Shown one piece after another: positions 1 to 9,707 of a DNA stretch of 64,000 bases (position 1 is its first letter; every line of letters starts with the position of its first letter). Below the pieces are notes generated by a model. It was not told the DNA's origin and ran no database searches. It was given only the letters and a program-made list of their open reading frames with translations. The stretch is from Microbacteriaceae bacterium. GTDB lineage: Bacteria > Actinomycetota > Actinomycetes > Actinomycetales > Microbacteriaceae. Location of the stretch: contig JAHBSP010000007.1 in assembly GCA_019639055.1 (NCBI GenBank), positions 1-64,000 of the forward strand. The letters are read 5' to 3'. Both the position numbers and the translations under genes were made by a program.

Positions 1-1179
1 CGTCGTCGACGTAACAACAGTGATGACTTAGATTTCGAAATCAGCGATGACGATGTGCTACTTCCTATCGCTGGAATTTTAGACGTCCTAGACAACTACG
101 GATTCGTGCGCACCACCGGGTACCTATCAGGTAATGCAGACGTTTATGTTTCACTCGGGCAGGTTCGCCGTTACGGACTCCGTAAGGGTGATGCCATCGT
201 CGGTGCTATTAGACAGCCACGTGAGGGCGAAAATCAGCGACAGAAATACAACGCAATCGTAAAGATTGACTCTGTTAACGGTAAGCCACTTGCTGAAGCA
301 TTGGAGCGTCCAGAGTTTGCAAGGCTTACCCCGATATATCCAAATGAGCGTCTGCGTTTAGAAAATGGTTCAGCAGATCTAATCGGTCGCGCAATCGACA
401 TCGCCGCCCCGATTGGTAAGGGTCAGCGTGCACTGCTGGTTTCAGAACCACGCACCAACCGTGGAGGAGCGCTTAAGAGCATCGCCCAGAGCGTTTCAGA
501 AAACAATCCAGAAGTGCACTTAATGTACCTAGCAGTTAATGAGCGCCCAGAGGAAGTTACCGAACTTCAACGGGTAATCCGCGGTGAAGTCGTGGCTTCG
601 CCCTTTGACCATCCAGCAGAAGATCATGCTGCAGTTTCCGAACTCGCAATCGAACGTGCGAAGCGCATGGTTGAACTTGGGAACGATGTGGTCTTGTTGG
701 TTGACTCCCTCACCGGCCTAGCCCGCGCATACAACCAGATTGCGCCAACTTCAGGTCGCTTCCTAGTTGAGGGTGTCGACACTGCGACAGTATTCCCAAG
801 TAAGCGTTTCTTCGGCGCTGCTCGCAATGTCGAAAATGGTGGATCACTCACCATAATCGCTAGCGTGCTCACCGGTTACGGCTCAGTAGCTGAGGAAGCA
901 ATTCTTGACGAACTTCGTGTGGCGGCCAACTCGGAAATTAAGCTTTCTAAGAAGCTAGCCGATGCATACCTGCCTGTGCAGATAGACATTCACTCAAGTG
1001 GCACTAAACACGCTGAACAGCTAACCAATGCAGACGAACTTGCCGCAAGTTTCAAACTTCGCGGGTTAGTTGAGGGTGCGGATGTTCTTGAAAGTGCGAA
1101 AAACCTAGTTCAGAAGCTGGAGTCGACCAGCACCAATACCGAGTTGCTATTCTCGGCGCAGCGTGCTGCAACTAACTAA
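1..1179 (+). CDS. rho: Transcription termination factor Rho, 5'-truncated by window edge, ATPase site degenerate
   Basis: The reading frame is open from base 1, so the gene starts upstream. The visible part begins with an Arg/Asp-rich stretch like the actinobacterial Rho N-terminal insertion. The primary RNA-binding fold ([19 protein letters not shown]) and the motor fold ([39 protein letters not shown]) follow. The catalytic apparatus is altered. Walker A, normally PPKAGKT, reads EPRTNRGG (bases 445-468). DERPEE is NERPEE. DSITRL is DSLTGL (Gly at 715-717). The position of E. coli R353 is Tyr (967-969), and the arginine-finger GTR is GTK (1006-1008). The locus before prfA is the usual actinobacterial rho locus. 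I infer an RNA-binding Rho with poor or no ATPase activity. Whether an intact rho exists elsewhere cannot be seen here. Confidence 0.93.
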   Translation, partial: RRRRNNSDDLDFEISDDDVLLPIAGILDVLDNYGFVRTTGYLSGNADVYVSLGQVRRYGLRKGDAIVGAIRQPREGENQRQKYNAIVKIDSVNGKPLAEALERPEFARLTPIYPNERLRLENGSADLIGRAIDIAAPIGKGQRALLVSEPRTNRGGALKSIAQSVSENNPEVHLMYLAVNERPEEVTELQRVIRGEVVASPFDHPAEDHAAVSELAIERAKRMVELGNDVVLLVDSLTGLARAYNQIAPTSGRFLVEGVDTATVFPSKRFFGAARNVENGGSLTIIASVLTGYGSVAEEAILDELRVAANSEIKLSKKLADAYLPVQIDIHSSGTKHAEQLTNADELAASFKLRGLVEGADVLESAKNLVQKLESTSTNTELLFSAQRAATN

Positions 1180-2258
1180 TGTTTGATTCCGTAAAAGCAC
1201 TACTTAGCGAGCTTGCCGAAGTTGAGGAGGCTCTAGCCGACCCTGCGGTTCACGCTGATCCGGCTCGGAGTAAAAAGCTGAACCGGCGTTACTCCGAACT
1301 AGCTCAAATCGCAGCAGCAGATAAGGCACTCCTAGCAGCAAACGATGACTACGCCGCCGCTAAAGAATTAGCTAAAGAAGACGATGCTTTTGCCGAAGAG
1401 CTACCAGCGTTAGAAGAAGCACAAAGACAAGCTCAGGAGCGACTTCGCAGGCTATTGATTCCTCGTGACCCGGATGATGGCCGTGACGTAATCATGGAAA
1501 TTAAGGGCGGTGAAGGTGGCGCTGAGAGCGCACTCTTCGCGGCAGACCTTATGAGAATGTATAGCCACTACGCTGACTCGAAGGGCTGGAAGGTAGAACT
1601 CCTCGATAAGAACGAGAGTGACCTTGGCGGCTTCAAGGATGTGCAAATCGCCATCAAGTCCAATGCGACCGATCCGTCTCAGGGTGTCTGGGCGCATCTG
1701 AAATATGAGGGCGGTGTGCACCGCGTGCAGCGCGTGCCTGCAACCGAATCTCAGGGGCGCATCCACACATCCACCACCGGTGTGCTGGTTTTCCCAGAAG
1801 TTGATGAACCTGAAGAGGTAGAGATCAACCCCAACGATCTTAAGATCGACGTTTTCCGTTCCAGTGGTCCGGGTGGCCAGAGCGTTAACACCACCGACTC
1901 TGCTGTGCGTATCACCCACCTTCCAACCGGAATTGTGGTTTCTATGCAGAACGAGAAGTCACAGATTCAAAACCGTGAAGCGGGCATGCGTGTGCTTCGG
2001 GCCAGGCTCCTCGCCAAGCAGCAAGAAGAGCTTGATGCAGCTGCAAGTGATGCGCGTAAGAGCCAAATTCGTGGCATGGATCGTTCCGAGCGTATCCGTA
2101 CCTACAATTTCCCAGAGAACCGTATCGCGGACCATCGCACCGGCTACAAGGCATACAACCTTGACCAGGTGATGAACGGGGCACTTGATCCGGTGATTGA
2201 GTCGTGCATCCACTTCGATGAAGAGGCAAGACTCGCTCATATTGGCGATGGAAACTAA
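1179..2258 (+). CDS. prfA: Peptide chain release factor 1
   Basis: Class I release factor that reads UAA/UAG in the ribosomal A site and triggers peptidyl-tRNA hydrolysis. The 359-residue length is normal for RF1. The catalytic GGQ loop is present ([14 protein letters not shown]), as is the P-x-T codon-recognition region ([12 protein letters not shown]). The start ATG overlaps the rho stop as TAATG, so translation is coupled to rho. It is followed by prmC, which methylates this protein's GGQ glutamine; the two reading frames overlap by 11 bases. Confidence 0.97.
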   Translation: MFDSVKALLSELAEVEEALADPAVHADPARSKKLNRRYSELAQIAAADKALLAANDDYAAAKELAKEDDAFAEELPALEEAQRQAQERLRRLLIPRDPDDGRDVIMEIKGGEGGAESALFAADLMRMYSHYADSKGWKVELLDKNESDLGGFKDVQIAIKSNATDPSQGVWAHLKYEGGVHRVQRVPATESQGRIHTSTTGVLVFPEVDEPEEVEINPNDLKIDVFRSSGPGGQSVNTTDSAVRITHLPTGIVVSMQNEKSQIQNREAGMRVLRARLLAKQQEELDAAASDARKSQIRGMDRSERIRTYNFPENRIADHRTGYKAYNLDQVMNGALDPVIESCIHFDEEARLAHIGDGN

Positions 2259-3096
2259 GAGCGCATTAGCTCTCGGAATTTCTCGGCTAAGCGCCGCTGG
2301 CATTGTCAGTGCTGAAAGCGAAGCTGTGCAACTTCTCGGGTTCCTTAGCGGGCGAGGCATGGGAGAGATTCGTGCTGATGCTATTACCGAGCGGGAGGTT
2401 CCTGCGGAAATTCTTGAAAAATTTGAAGAATTGCTGGCTAGACGCGAAAAGCGTGAACCGCTTCAGCACATCCTAGGTGAGGCACCTTTCCGCGAACTAA
2501 CTCTTCACGTTGGTCCGGGAGTTTTCGTGCCCCGTCCGGAAACAGAGTCCCTAGTGGAGTTAGCAGCAAAGTTGATTCAACGCCCCGACTCTTTGGTGAT
2601 CGACTTTGGTGCTGGCAGTGGTGCTATCTCTATCTCGCTGGCGCTAATGTTTCCACAAAGCACTGTCATTCCTGTGGAGATTTCCGCGGATGCGCATCCC
2701 TGGCTGCAAAAGAATCTTCAGAAATATCTGGGCGAAAGCGCCAGCTTTGTGAAAGGTGACATGGCGGATGCCCTTAGCGAGCTTGCGGGACAAGTCGACT
2801 TGATTGTGAGCAACCCTCCATATATTCCCGATTGGGCAGTGCCTGAGGATGATGAAGTGCGCCTTTACGACCCAGAACTTGCTCTCTACGGCGGCGAGGA
2901 TGGGCTTCGCGAGGTGCGGATTTTGGCAGGGCGTGCTGGGGAACTCCTAAAACCTGGCGGACAAATAATTATTGAGCACGCATCCACTCAGGGTGAGGGA
3001 GTAGCTGAAGTTTTTGCATTAGCTGGACTGGTAGGTGTGCAGACTCATCTTGATTTGGTTGGTCGTCCAAGAATTACTCAGGGCACCAAGCCGTAA
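2248..3096 (+). CDS. prmC: Release factor glutamine methyltransferase
   Basis: HemK/PrmC family SAM-dependent N5-glutamine methyltransferase acting on the GGQ motif of release factors. The SAM-binding motif is seen as [11 protein letters not shown], and the hallmark catalytic NPPY occurs in [10 protein letters not shown]. The substrate-positioning VPRPETE motif precedes them. I chose ATG 2248 ([10 protein letters not shown], 282 aa). The frame is open further upstream, but that would run deep into prfA. The gene overlaps prfA by 11 bases, as expected of a co-translated pair. Confidence 0.95.
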   Translation: METKSALALGISRLSAAGIVSAESEAVQLLGFLSGRGMGEIRADAITEREVPAEILEKFEELLARREKREPLQHILGEAPFRELTLHVGPGVFVPRPETESLVELAAKLIQRPDSLVIDFGAGSGAISISLALMFPQSTVIPVEISADAHPWLQKNLQKYLGESASFVKGDMADALSELAGQVDLIVSNPPYIPDWAVPEDDEVRLYDPELALYGGEDGLREVRILAGRAGELLKPGGQIIIEHASTQGEGVAEVFALAGLVGVQTHLDLVGRPRITQGTKP

Positions 3097-3190
3097 TAAA
3101 TTAAATTTTTGAGTAAGTTTGAGACGAAACAGCTTCTGAGCACACATATCTAATTGCAAACTTTTCGCAATGTGTGTTTAGGAGTGACAC

Positions 3191-4141
3191 TTGGTAATTT
3201 TCCGCAAATGGGTTATGCCCGTGCTTTTTCTGGTCGGAGTTTTGGCGATTGGTGCCTCACTCGTCAAACTTGCCTTCTTCGACGGTGAAGATACTTCACC
3301 CACAAACCCAGACTTCAACCTTGAAAATCAGGTAGTTGAAGTGGCTAAGGGGTCGCTCGTAAACACCCTGGATTTCTCCGGCACGGTTACAAGTAATCCG
3401 CAAATCAGGGTTAAGTCAACTTTTGATGGCACCGTGACCAAGGTTCATGTTCAAAACGGTCAAAAGATCGCGAACGGCCAAGTATTAGCCACGATAAAGA
3501 AGTACTCGGGAGGAAGTACCACTATTGTTGCTTCAGCTAGTGGGGAGATTGTCTCAATAGATTTGGTGGTAAATCAGGGTGTCTCTGTAGGTATGGAAGT
3601 TGCAACTATTCAACCTGACCGCTATCACCTAATCGCTCCTGTGCAGGCTATCCAGCTTTACCGCCTTTTGAATGTTCCGGCAACTGGCACAATTTCTGTA
3701 CAGGGTGGTCCAGCTCCGTTTGAATGTAGCGCACTAAAAGTCACCACTAGCAGTGAGGGTGGGGCAAATATCCAGTGTGCTATCCCTGCAGAGCAGATAG
3801 TCTTTCCAGGACTCCCAGCAACACTCTCAATCACTGTGGATGCAGTGGAAGACACCCTAGTCATCCCTGCCACAGCTGTGAGAGGCGGTGCTGGGAGTGG
3901 AATCGCCTATGTGGTCACGGATGCTGAAACCCAGACTTGGGAAGAGCGCACAGTAGAACTCGGCATTAGCGATGGTTTCCAGATTCAGGTGCTTTCTGGC
4001 CTCAGCGAAGGGGAACTGATTCTTGAATACGCGCCAGGAGTAGTGACTCAGCCCGGTATCGATCCTGGATGCTGGACCGACGAATACGGCAACATTATTT
4101 GTGATGGTGGCTTTCTGCCAGAGCCGGGGATTGTTCGTTGA
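3191..4141 (+). CDS. Efflux periplasmic-adaptor-like protein (MacA/HlyD type)
   Basis: One N-terminal membrane anchor (about residues 6-28) is followed by a biotinyl-lipoyl-like/barrel-sandwich domain (VKSTFDGTVTKVHVQNGQKI, with a second half near SASGEIVSIDLVVNQG) and beta-barrel segments. This is the architecture of membrane-fusion adaptors that work with MacB-type ABC exporters. The 316-aa length is short for MacA, fitting a monoderm without an outer-membrane partner. Start TTG 3191 has AGGAG six bases upstream. The C-terminus carries two cysteines about ten residues apart (GCWTDEYGNIICDGG). It overlaps the ATPase gene by four bases, so the three genes 3191-6068 form one operon. The substrate is unknown. 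Confidence 0.8.
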   Translation: MVIFRKWVMPVLFLVGVLAIGASLVKLAFFDGEDTSPTNPDFNLENQVVEVAKGSLVNTLDFSGTVTSNPQIRVKSTFDGTVTKVHVQNGQKIANGQVLATIKKYSGGSTTIVASASGEIVSIDLVVNQGVSVGMEVATIQPDRYHLIAPVQAIQLYRLLNVPATGTISVQGGPAPFECSALKVTTSSEGGANIQCAIPAEQIVFPGLPATLSITVDAVEDTLVIPATAVRGGAGSGIAYVVTDAETQTWEERTVELGISDGFQIQVLSGLSEGELILEYAPGVVTQPGIDPGCWTDEYGNIICDGGFLPEPGIVR

Positions 4142-4839
4142 ACCTAATTGAACTAAGAGATGTCGCTAAAAGTGTGCAGCTTGTAGATGGGGCTTTGCTG
4201 GAAATTCTTAGAGGCGTAAACCTTACTATTCAGGCCGGTCAACACATTTCGGTGGTTGGTCGTAGCGGTTCTGGAAAATCCACACTGCTCAATATGCTTG
4301 GACTGCTTGATGAACCTACTAGTGGTTCTGTGCTTATCGAAGATAAGGATTCTGAAAGTATGCGCGCGAAAGAGCGCGATGCTATTCGTGGAGGGAAAAT
4401 CGGGTTTGTGTTTCAGCAGTTCAACCTGCTACCAAACCGTACCGCACTAGAAAATGTGGAGATGCCACTGCTTTATTCCGATGATTTCTTCTTGAGGCGC
4501 GAAAAAGCAATTGAGGCGTTGGAGATAGTTGGTTTAGGTGAGCGAATAGAGAACACTCCAGAACAACTCTCCGGTGGTGAGCAGCAGCGAGTCGCTATCG
4601 CTAGAGCTTTGGTGCGGAAACCTGCTGTCATCCTCGCGGATGAACCTACCGGTGCACTCGATATTGAAACCGGTCAACAGGTGATGGGGATGCTTGATTC
4701 GCTAGTAACGGAGAGTGGTGCCGCACTTGTAACAATCACTCACGATCCGCAAATCGCAAAACTGGCCGATGCTCAATACCGATTAGAGGACGGTGCGCTT
4801 AGCAGAGTGCGAGTAAATACTCGGGAGAGGGCTGCATGA
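4138..4839 (+). CDS. ABC transporter ATP-binding protein, MacB/LolD type
   Basis: Complete nucleotide-binding domain of 233 aa: Walker [13 protein letters not shown]-loop VFQQFNLLP, signature [15 protein letters not shown], Walker [13 protein letters not shown] and H-loop THDP. The sequence belongs to the MacB/LolD/FtsE class, which powers mechanotransmission rather than channel-type transport. Start TTG 4138 overlaps the adaptor stop. The ATGA overlap with the downstream permease shows the subunits are made together. Confidence 0.93.
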   Translation: MNLIELRDVAKSVQLVDGALLEILRGVNLTIQAGQHISVVGRSGSGKSTLLNMLGLLDEPTSGSVLIEDKDSESMRAKERDAIRGGKIGFVFQQFNLLPNRTALENVEMPLLYSDDFFLRREKAIEALEIVGLGERIENTPEQLSGGEQQRVAIARALVRKPAVILADEPTGALDIETGQQVMGMLDSLVTESGAALVTITHDPQIAKLADAQYRLEDGALSRVRVNTRERAA

Positions 4840-6068
4840 AAAAGCTAACTTCACTCGCGAGTACATTAACCGAATCTTGGCAAGAAATTCGCACTCATAA
4901 ACTTCGCGTAATACTCGGGCTATTCGGAGTCTTTGTTGCAGTTGCGGCCATGACCCTAACCACTGCAATGGTTAGTCTGCAAGAAAAGAGCCAAATAATT
5001 GTCTCGGAGAAAAACAGTGGACGAATAGCGACTGTGCAGGTATCCGGTTGGGGTGAAGGATTTGGCTGGAATGAACTTTCACAAAAGTGGGAAACTATCT
5101 CGCCGCGTTACAATTTCAGCCACGCCTCCAGGGTTGTGGAATACATGCCCGGAAATATTCAACTACCAAGCGGTGTTACTCCCATCGGTATCAACGCTGT
5201 GGATATTCCCTACGCTGAAATCCACAGGCAACAATTAGTGACTGGACGCTGGTTCAATCAGGGGGATGCTTCACTCGTTTCCCCGCCAGTGATTATTTCT
5301 GAAGCGCTCTGGAACACTCTCGGAAATCCGAGCATCGACTCTGCGCCAAGTATCGAAATGGTCGGTGCCGGTGCTGGAAAGTACCGAATTATCGGGGTGG
5401 TTGAAAAGGTTAATGTCTGGGACGAAGATCCAAGAGTTTGGATGCTTTACGACCAATACATGTCGGGTATCGGTGAATCTATGGACAAAACTTACCTGAG
5501 TGGTTTTATTCGCATCTGGGTGGGGGAGTCGGTATCCGAAGAAGTAATCGCTAACTTGCAGGCAGATATGAAGGCCGGGCTTAGTGAAGAAATTTGGATA
5601 GATGTGAGCAGGATAGATGCAGGCATGTGGGGAGGATTTACCGAAGGACTACAAACTATGCGACTAATTGCATTAGTTATTGGAGTTGTCGTGCTATTCC
5701 TAGGCGTGCTGGCACTACTGAATGTGCAGCTGGTGGCTATGAAGCAGCGCATCCGAGAAATTGGAGTGCGGAGGGCGTTCGGGGCAACCGGTGGCAGAGT
5801 GTTTTCTACAATCATGCTTGAGAACGTGGTTGCGACTGTCTTAGCGGGCATTGTGGCGATTGCGGTAGTGGTCATCCTGTTGAAGCAACGACCGATAATG
5901 ACTTGGCTTATGGGTACTGCCGCGGATATGGTGTCTGCCGAGTATTCATTCCCATGGGATGCCGCGGTGATCGGTCTGGTAGCTTCGGTGATTGCCGGCG
6001 CACTTGCAGGGCTTATCCCCGCGATTATGGCGGTAAAGGCAAAGGTTATAGATACGATTCGCATCTAA
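4836..6068 (+). CDS. ABC transporter permease, MacB/FtsX type
   Basis: 410-aa permease with the MacB topology: TM1 near residues 23-45, a large extracytoplasmic MacB_PCD-like domain (about 50-270), then three TM helices in the FtsX domain (about 275-400). The coupling segment MKQRIREIGVRRAFGATGGRV contacts the ATPase and is typical of FtsX/MacB proteins. With the two genes upstream it forms a tripartite exporter without an outer-membrane channel. The cassette sits between prmC and tsaC, which are often adjacent in actinobacteria, so it may be an insertion into that region. Confidence 0.9.
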   Translation: MKKLTSLASTLTESWQEIRTHKLRVILGLFGVFVAVAAMTLTTAMVSLQEKSQIIVSEKNSGRIATVQVSGWGEGFGWNELSQKWETISPRYNFSHASRVVEYMPGNIQLPSGVTPIGINAVDIPYAEIHRQQLVTGRWFNQGDASLVSPPVIISEALWNTLGNPSIDSAPSIEMVGAGAGKYRIIGVVEKVNVWDEDPRVWMLYDQYMSGIGESMDKTYLSGFIRIWVGESVSEEVIANLQADMKAGLSEEIWIDVSRIDAGMWGGFTEGLQTMRLIALVIGVVVLFLGVLALLNVQLVAMKQRIREIGVRRAFGATGGRVFSTIMLENVVATVLAGIVAIAVVVILLKQRPIMTWLMGTAADMVSAEYSFPWDAAVIGLVASVIAGALAGLIPAIMAVKAKVIDTIRI

Positions 6069-6117
6069 ATAGGTGCGCTTCGGCTTAGTTTATGGCTTGT
6101 TTCAAGTTCTAAAGAAT

Positions 6118-6123
6118 TAGACT
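6118..6123 (+). promoter_or_regulatory. -10 box TAGACT, probable leaderless promoter of tsaC
   Basis: TAGACT ends six bases before GTG 6130. Transcription starting about seven bases past the box would begin at the start codon. The same spacing recurs at many genes in this window. Confidence 0.55.
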
Positions 6124-6129
6124 GGTTTG

Positions 6130-6795
6130 GTGGCTTCTACCTACGATTGCAGTGATCAGACGAGTATCGTTCACGGCATGCGCTTTGCAAAAGCAGCCGT
6201 GCAGCGTGGCGAACTCTTAGTAATTCCTACCGACACTGTTTATGGTGTAGCCGCTGATGCTTTCAGACCGGAGGCGGTGGAGCGGCTACTGAACGCTAAA
6301 GGACGCACCAGGCAGTCGCCACCTCCGGTACTTATTCCTAACTTGGCAGCTATGGGTGCTTTGGGGGATATGCTCACCGAGGATGTCAAAAATTTGGCTA
6401 GGGAATTCTGGCCTGGCGCACTTACTATAATCGTGCCAGCACAGCCATCCCTTGCCTGGGATTTGGGGGAGACTAACGGAACTGTTGCTTTGCGCATCCC
6501 AGATCATGAAATTACTCTGCAACTTTTGGAACAAACCGGTCCATTGGCTGTCTCTAGTGCCAACAAAACCGGGCAGCCGGCAGCAACCACAGTCCAGGAT
6601 GCTGAAGAACAGCTTGGGGATTTAATCACCGTCTACCTAGACGCCGGCCCTACTCCCGGGAATACTCCATCGACCATTATCGACGCCACAGCACACTGTG
6701 AGACCGGTGCACCGATAACTGTTGTGCGTCAAGGGGCAATTAGCGAGTCGAAGTTGAAGAAGGTGGCGCCTCTCGCATTCGGAGTGCAGGATTGA
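6130..6795 (+). CDS. tsaC: L-threonylcarbamoyladenylate synthase (Sua5/YciO/YrdC)
   Basis: YrdC-fold protein that makes threonylcarbamoyl-AMP for the t6A modification of tRNAs decoding ANN codons. Seen: GELLVIPTDTVYGVAADAF near the N-terminus, KGR near residue 55, the central PGALTIIV and SSANKTGQPA motifs, and the C-terminal TIIDAT...VVRQGAI. At 221 aa it is the short single-domain form. I chose GTG 6130 over TTG 6127 because a -10 box lies exactly six bases upstream. The stop overlaps the start of the next gene. Confidence 0.9.
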   Translation: MASTYDCSDQTSIVHGMRFAKAAVQRGELLVIPTDTVYGVAADAFRPEAVERLLNAKGRTRQSPPPVLIPNLAAMGALGDMLTEDVKNLAREFWPGALTIIVPAQPSLAWDLGETNGTVALRIPDHEITLQLLEQTGPLAVSSANKTGQPAATTVQDAEEQLGDLITVYLDAGPTPGNTPSTIIDATAHCETGAPITVVRQGAISESKLKKVAPLAFGVQD

Positions 6796-7955
6796 GATTC
6801 TATCTACTATTAGCGGCGATTGCGGCGAGCATGACTTTTGCCTATGCGCTAGTGATTTGGAAGCTTAGCCAAAAATATAAGCTGTATCCGGCCATCCGTG
6901 AGCGTGATATGCATGAACGCCCCACACCGAGACTTGGCGGTTTAGCAATATTCTTGGGGATGCTCACCACAGCTAGTGTTGCTCCGCAGTTGCAAGTGCC
7001 TGCTATTGATTTAATTTTTCAAGACAGTACTCTGATTATCTGCCTACTTATTGCCTCATTCATCACTGTAATCATGGGGCTGCTGGATGACCTTATCGGT
7101 CTTGACTGGATGATTAAGCTGGCGATTCAAATAGTGGCTGCCCTCATTCTTGGTTTTGGCGGTATCCAGCTTTACTCCCTACCCCTTGGGGGAGTAACTA
7201 TTGCTTCTCCAACTATCGGCTTGGTTATTACGATTCTGATAGTGGTTGTGACCATGAATGCGCTCAACTTTATCGACGGACTCGATGGGCTAGTCTCTGG
7301 TGTAGCGATTATCGCGAACTCAGTCTTTTTCACATACGTATTGATGTTCACTCGGGAACTTATGCCTAGTGCAAATTTCGGGCTGAGTATGATGATTTCC
7401 GCGCTAATTGTAGGTGCGTGTTTGGGTTTCCTTCCTCTCAACTGGCATCGCGCCAAAATGTTTCTTGGTGACTCGGGAGCGCTAGTAATCGGGTTGCTTA
7501 TGGCCGCATCCGCGCTGTCAATTGTTGGGCAGCTTGACCCTGCACTTGTTAATCAGGGCAGTCAGGTAGGTCAGAGCGATATTTTGCCGGCCTTTATGCC
7601 GGTGCTACTTCCGCTGGTGCTACTCGCACTTCCGCTACTAGATTTCGTGATGGCTGTTGTGCGTAGGCTGGCAGCGGGCAATAGCCCATTCCGCCCGGAT
7701 AAGAAACATATACACCACAGGCTCATGGATATGGGGCATTCCCATCTCGGCACTGTACTACTTTTCTATGCCTGGACTGCTGTGCTTACGGTAAGTTTCT
7801 TGCTGATGTTTATTCTGCAGCCGTGGAGGTTGGCACTGATATTCTTTGGAGTCGGGGTGTTAGTTTGCCTGGTCTTCACTTTTTGGCCGAAAATTTTCCG
7901 CAAGCAAAAGACTTCACCAACCGAAGTGATTAAAGGTAAGGAGCAGCTATCGTGA
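6792..7955 (+). CDS. wecA: Undecaprenyl/decaprenyl-phosphate N-acetylglucosaminyl-1-phosphate transferase
   Basis: Polytopic membrane enzyme of the MraY/WecA family that starts cell-wall glycopolymer synthesis by transferring GlcNAc-1-P from UDP-GlcNAc to polyprenyl phosphate. Family motifs are present: the RDMHERPTPRLGG loop, the catalytic LLDDLIGLDW, NALNFIDGLDGL, and the His-rich HIHHRLMDMGHSH typical of WecA/TagO rather than MraY. About 11 TM helices can be counted in 387 aa. TTG start overlaps the tsaC stop (TTGA). Confidence 0.9.
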   Translation: MRFYLLLAAIAASMTFAYALVIWKLSQKYKLYPAIRERDMHERPTPRLGGLAIFLGMLTTASVAPQLQVPAIDLIFQDSTLIICLLIASFITVIMGLLDDLIGLDWMIKLAIQIVAALILGFGGIQLYSLPLGGVTIASPTIGLVITILIVVVTMNALNFIDGLDGLVSGVAIIANSVFFTYVLMFTRELMPSANFGLSMMISALIVGACLGFLPLNWHRAKMFLGDSGALVIGLLMAASALSIVGQLDPALVNQGSQVGQSDILPAFMPVLLPLVLLALPLLDFVMAVVRRLAAGNSPFRPDKKHIHHRLMDMGHSHLGTVLLFYAWTAVLTVSFLLMFILQPWRLALIFFGVGVLVCLVFTFWPKIFRKQKTSPTEVIKGKEQLS

Positions 7956-8371
7956 AAGAGGCGAGAGCACTTTTTGTAAAGATACTAGTCTGGACTCTAA
8001 TTGCCTCTCTGGTAATCGCAGTCGTGGGCGGTGTGATCGGTTACTTTACTGCCGGAATACCCGGGCTGGTTAGCGCACTAATAGGCGCTGGGCTTGCAGC
8101 GCTTTTCGCAGTGATAACGGTGGTGGCTATCCTCCTGTCTCAGCGTTACTCACCACTTGCTTTTCTCGGCTTTGTTATGGGTTCTTGGCTGATAAAGTTG
8201 GGGCTATTTTTGGTACTAATGCTAGTCATCCGTGGACAGGATTTTATAGATCCGGTAGTTCTATTCGCAAGTATCGTCGCTGCAGTGGTGGCGACCCTTG
8301 CTATCGACGCGATATTTGTTTTGAAAGCGCGCATTCCATACACAGACTCGCTTAAATCGCATTTGGAGTAG
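7952..8371 (+). CDS. AtpI-like membrane protein preceding the ATP synthase operon
   Basis: 139-aa protein with four predicted TM helices and short loops. Position directly before atpB and size match the poorly conserved ATP synthase protein I, proposed to help c-ring assembly. The GTG start overlaps the wecA stop (GTGA), so it is transcribed with wecA rather than atpB; 259 bases separate it from atpB. Identity rests on topology and location more than on sequence motifs. Confidence 0.65.
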   Translation: MKEARALFVKILVWTLIASLVIAVVGGVIGYFTAGIPGLVSALIGAGLAALFAVITVVAILLSQRYSPLAFLGFVMGSWLIKLGLFLVLMLVIRGQDFIDPVVLFASIVAAVVATLAIDAIFVLKARIPYTDSLKSHLE

Positions 8372-8380
8372 TTTCTAGCG

Positions 8381-8471
8381 ACTCCCTACCCTTTCTGCTC
8401 TGAACCTACTCTTTGCAAGGGTAGGCACACTTCAAAAAAGGTAGGGAGCCCGAAGGTAAGGGGTAGGGAGT
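8381..8471 (+). repeat. Nested inverted repeats between AtpI-like gene and atpB
   Basis: ACTCCCTACCC at 8381-8391 is the exact reverse complement of GGGTAGGGAGT at 8461-8471. A second partial copy of the right arm (GGTAGGGAG) is at 8440-8448. A smaller CCTAC/GTAGG pair lies inside. The transcript could fold into alternative long stems. It lies immediately after the stop at 8371 and is not followed by a T-run, so its role (terminator, processing site or attenuator) is open. Confidence 0.6.
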
Positions 8472-8619
8472 AAAGAGCCCCAAACTCAATTAGCGAAGCG
8501 GCCTGCAAATCTGCTAGAGTTGTTTCGTTATTGCGAGTGAAAGCTCCGCTTTTATTCGCTTATTCGCTTGCCAATCTCAATGTTTTTATAAAGCATTCCG
8601 ACGCAGGAGACCACTCTGC

Positions 8620-8625
8620 TAGTAT
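8620..8625 (+). promoter_or_regulatory. -10 box TAGTAT before atpB
   Basis: TAGTAT ends five bases before ATG 8631, and there is no Shine-Dalgarno sequence at proper distance. This suggests leaderless transcription of the atp operon from its first gene. Confidence 0.5.
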
Positions 8626-8630
8626 CCGCC

Positions 8631-9437
8631 ATGATCGCGCCGTTGCTTCAAGCCGACGACGACTTCCACAGTCCGAGCCTTTCGGAATGGATTGGCCTTC
8701 CGCAAATTCTTTTTGAAGGCACACCATTCGCAATGAACCGCATCATCCTGGTGCGTATTATCGCGATTGCGGTCATGCTTCTACTCTTCTGGCTAGCACT
8801 TCGTAAAGCCCGTGTGGTTCCAAGCCGTGGTCAATCAGTTGGTGAAATGGCTATGGATTTTGTGCGCGTGCAGATTGCCGAGGAACTTCTCGGTAAGCGT
8901 CTAGGCACTAAATACACCCCACTACTTGCATCGATTTTCTTCGCGATACTTGCCGCCAACTTGACCGGTGTGATTCCGGGGCTCAACATTGCCGGATCCT
9001 CACTGGTTGCATTCCCGCTGGCACTAGGTATTGTCGCCTATATTGCTTTTATATATGCAGGTACCAAAGAGGTAGGGTTTGGCCGCTTCGTAACAGGGCA
9101 CCTATTCCCAGCCGGAGCACCAGCTTGGATTTACGTAATTCTTACCCCGGTTGAGTTCATCAACATCTTTATTGTGCGTCCACTTTCGCTAGCACTTCGA
9201 CTTCTGCTCAACATGGTTGTTGGACACCTCTTGCTAGTGCTTTGTTTCGCAGGAACGCATTTCTTATTCTTCAGCTCCCAAATTGAGAGCGGATGGATGC
9301 GCTGGTTCGGTGTCGGAACACTGCTCGGTGGCATCGTTATAACAATTGTCGAATTGGCTGTGGCTGCGCTACAGGCATACGTATTCACACTTCTGACTGC
9401 TGCTTACATTCAGCAGGCAGTCTCTGAAGAACACTAA
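8631..9437 (+). CDS. atpB: ATP synthase F0 subunit a
   Basis: Membrane stator subunit forming the proton half-channels against the c-ring. The essential stator arginine lies in the conserved SLALRLLLNMVVGHLLL helix. Five or six TM helices, 268 aa, normal for actinobacteria. ATG 8631 gives an N-terminus like the family's (APLLQADDDFHSPSLSEW). First gene of a complete B-E-F-H-A-G-D-C order. Confidence 0.96.
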   Translation: MIAPLLQADDDFHSPSLSEWIGLPQILFEGTPFAMNRIILVRIIAIAVMLLLFWLALRKARVVPSRGQSVGEMAMDFVRVQIAEELLGKRLGTKYTPLLASIFFAILAANLTGVIPGLNIAGSSLVAFPLALGIVAYIAFIYAGTKEVGFGRFVTGHLFPAGAPAWIYVILTPVEFINIFIVRPLSLALRLLLNMVVGHLLLVLCFAGTHFLFFSSQIESGWMRWFGVGTLLGGIVITIVELAVAALQAYVFTLLTAAYIQQAVSEEH

Positions 9438-9677
<240 letters not shown>

Positions 9678-9707
9678 TTCGCACCGTAAATTTTAAGGAC
9701 TATAAAC

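Noticed and set aside
5492-6064. Long antisense open frame of 190 codons opposite the MacB-like permease
   Set aside because: Low-complexity Ser/Thr/Ile/Ala-rich translation typical of the complement of a membrane protein gene; the sense gene is clear.
8381-8471. Inverted repeats as ends of a mobile element
   Set aside because: Only 69 bases lie between the arms, there is no transposase and no flanking target duplication.
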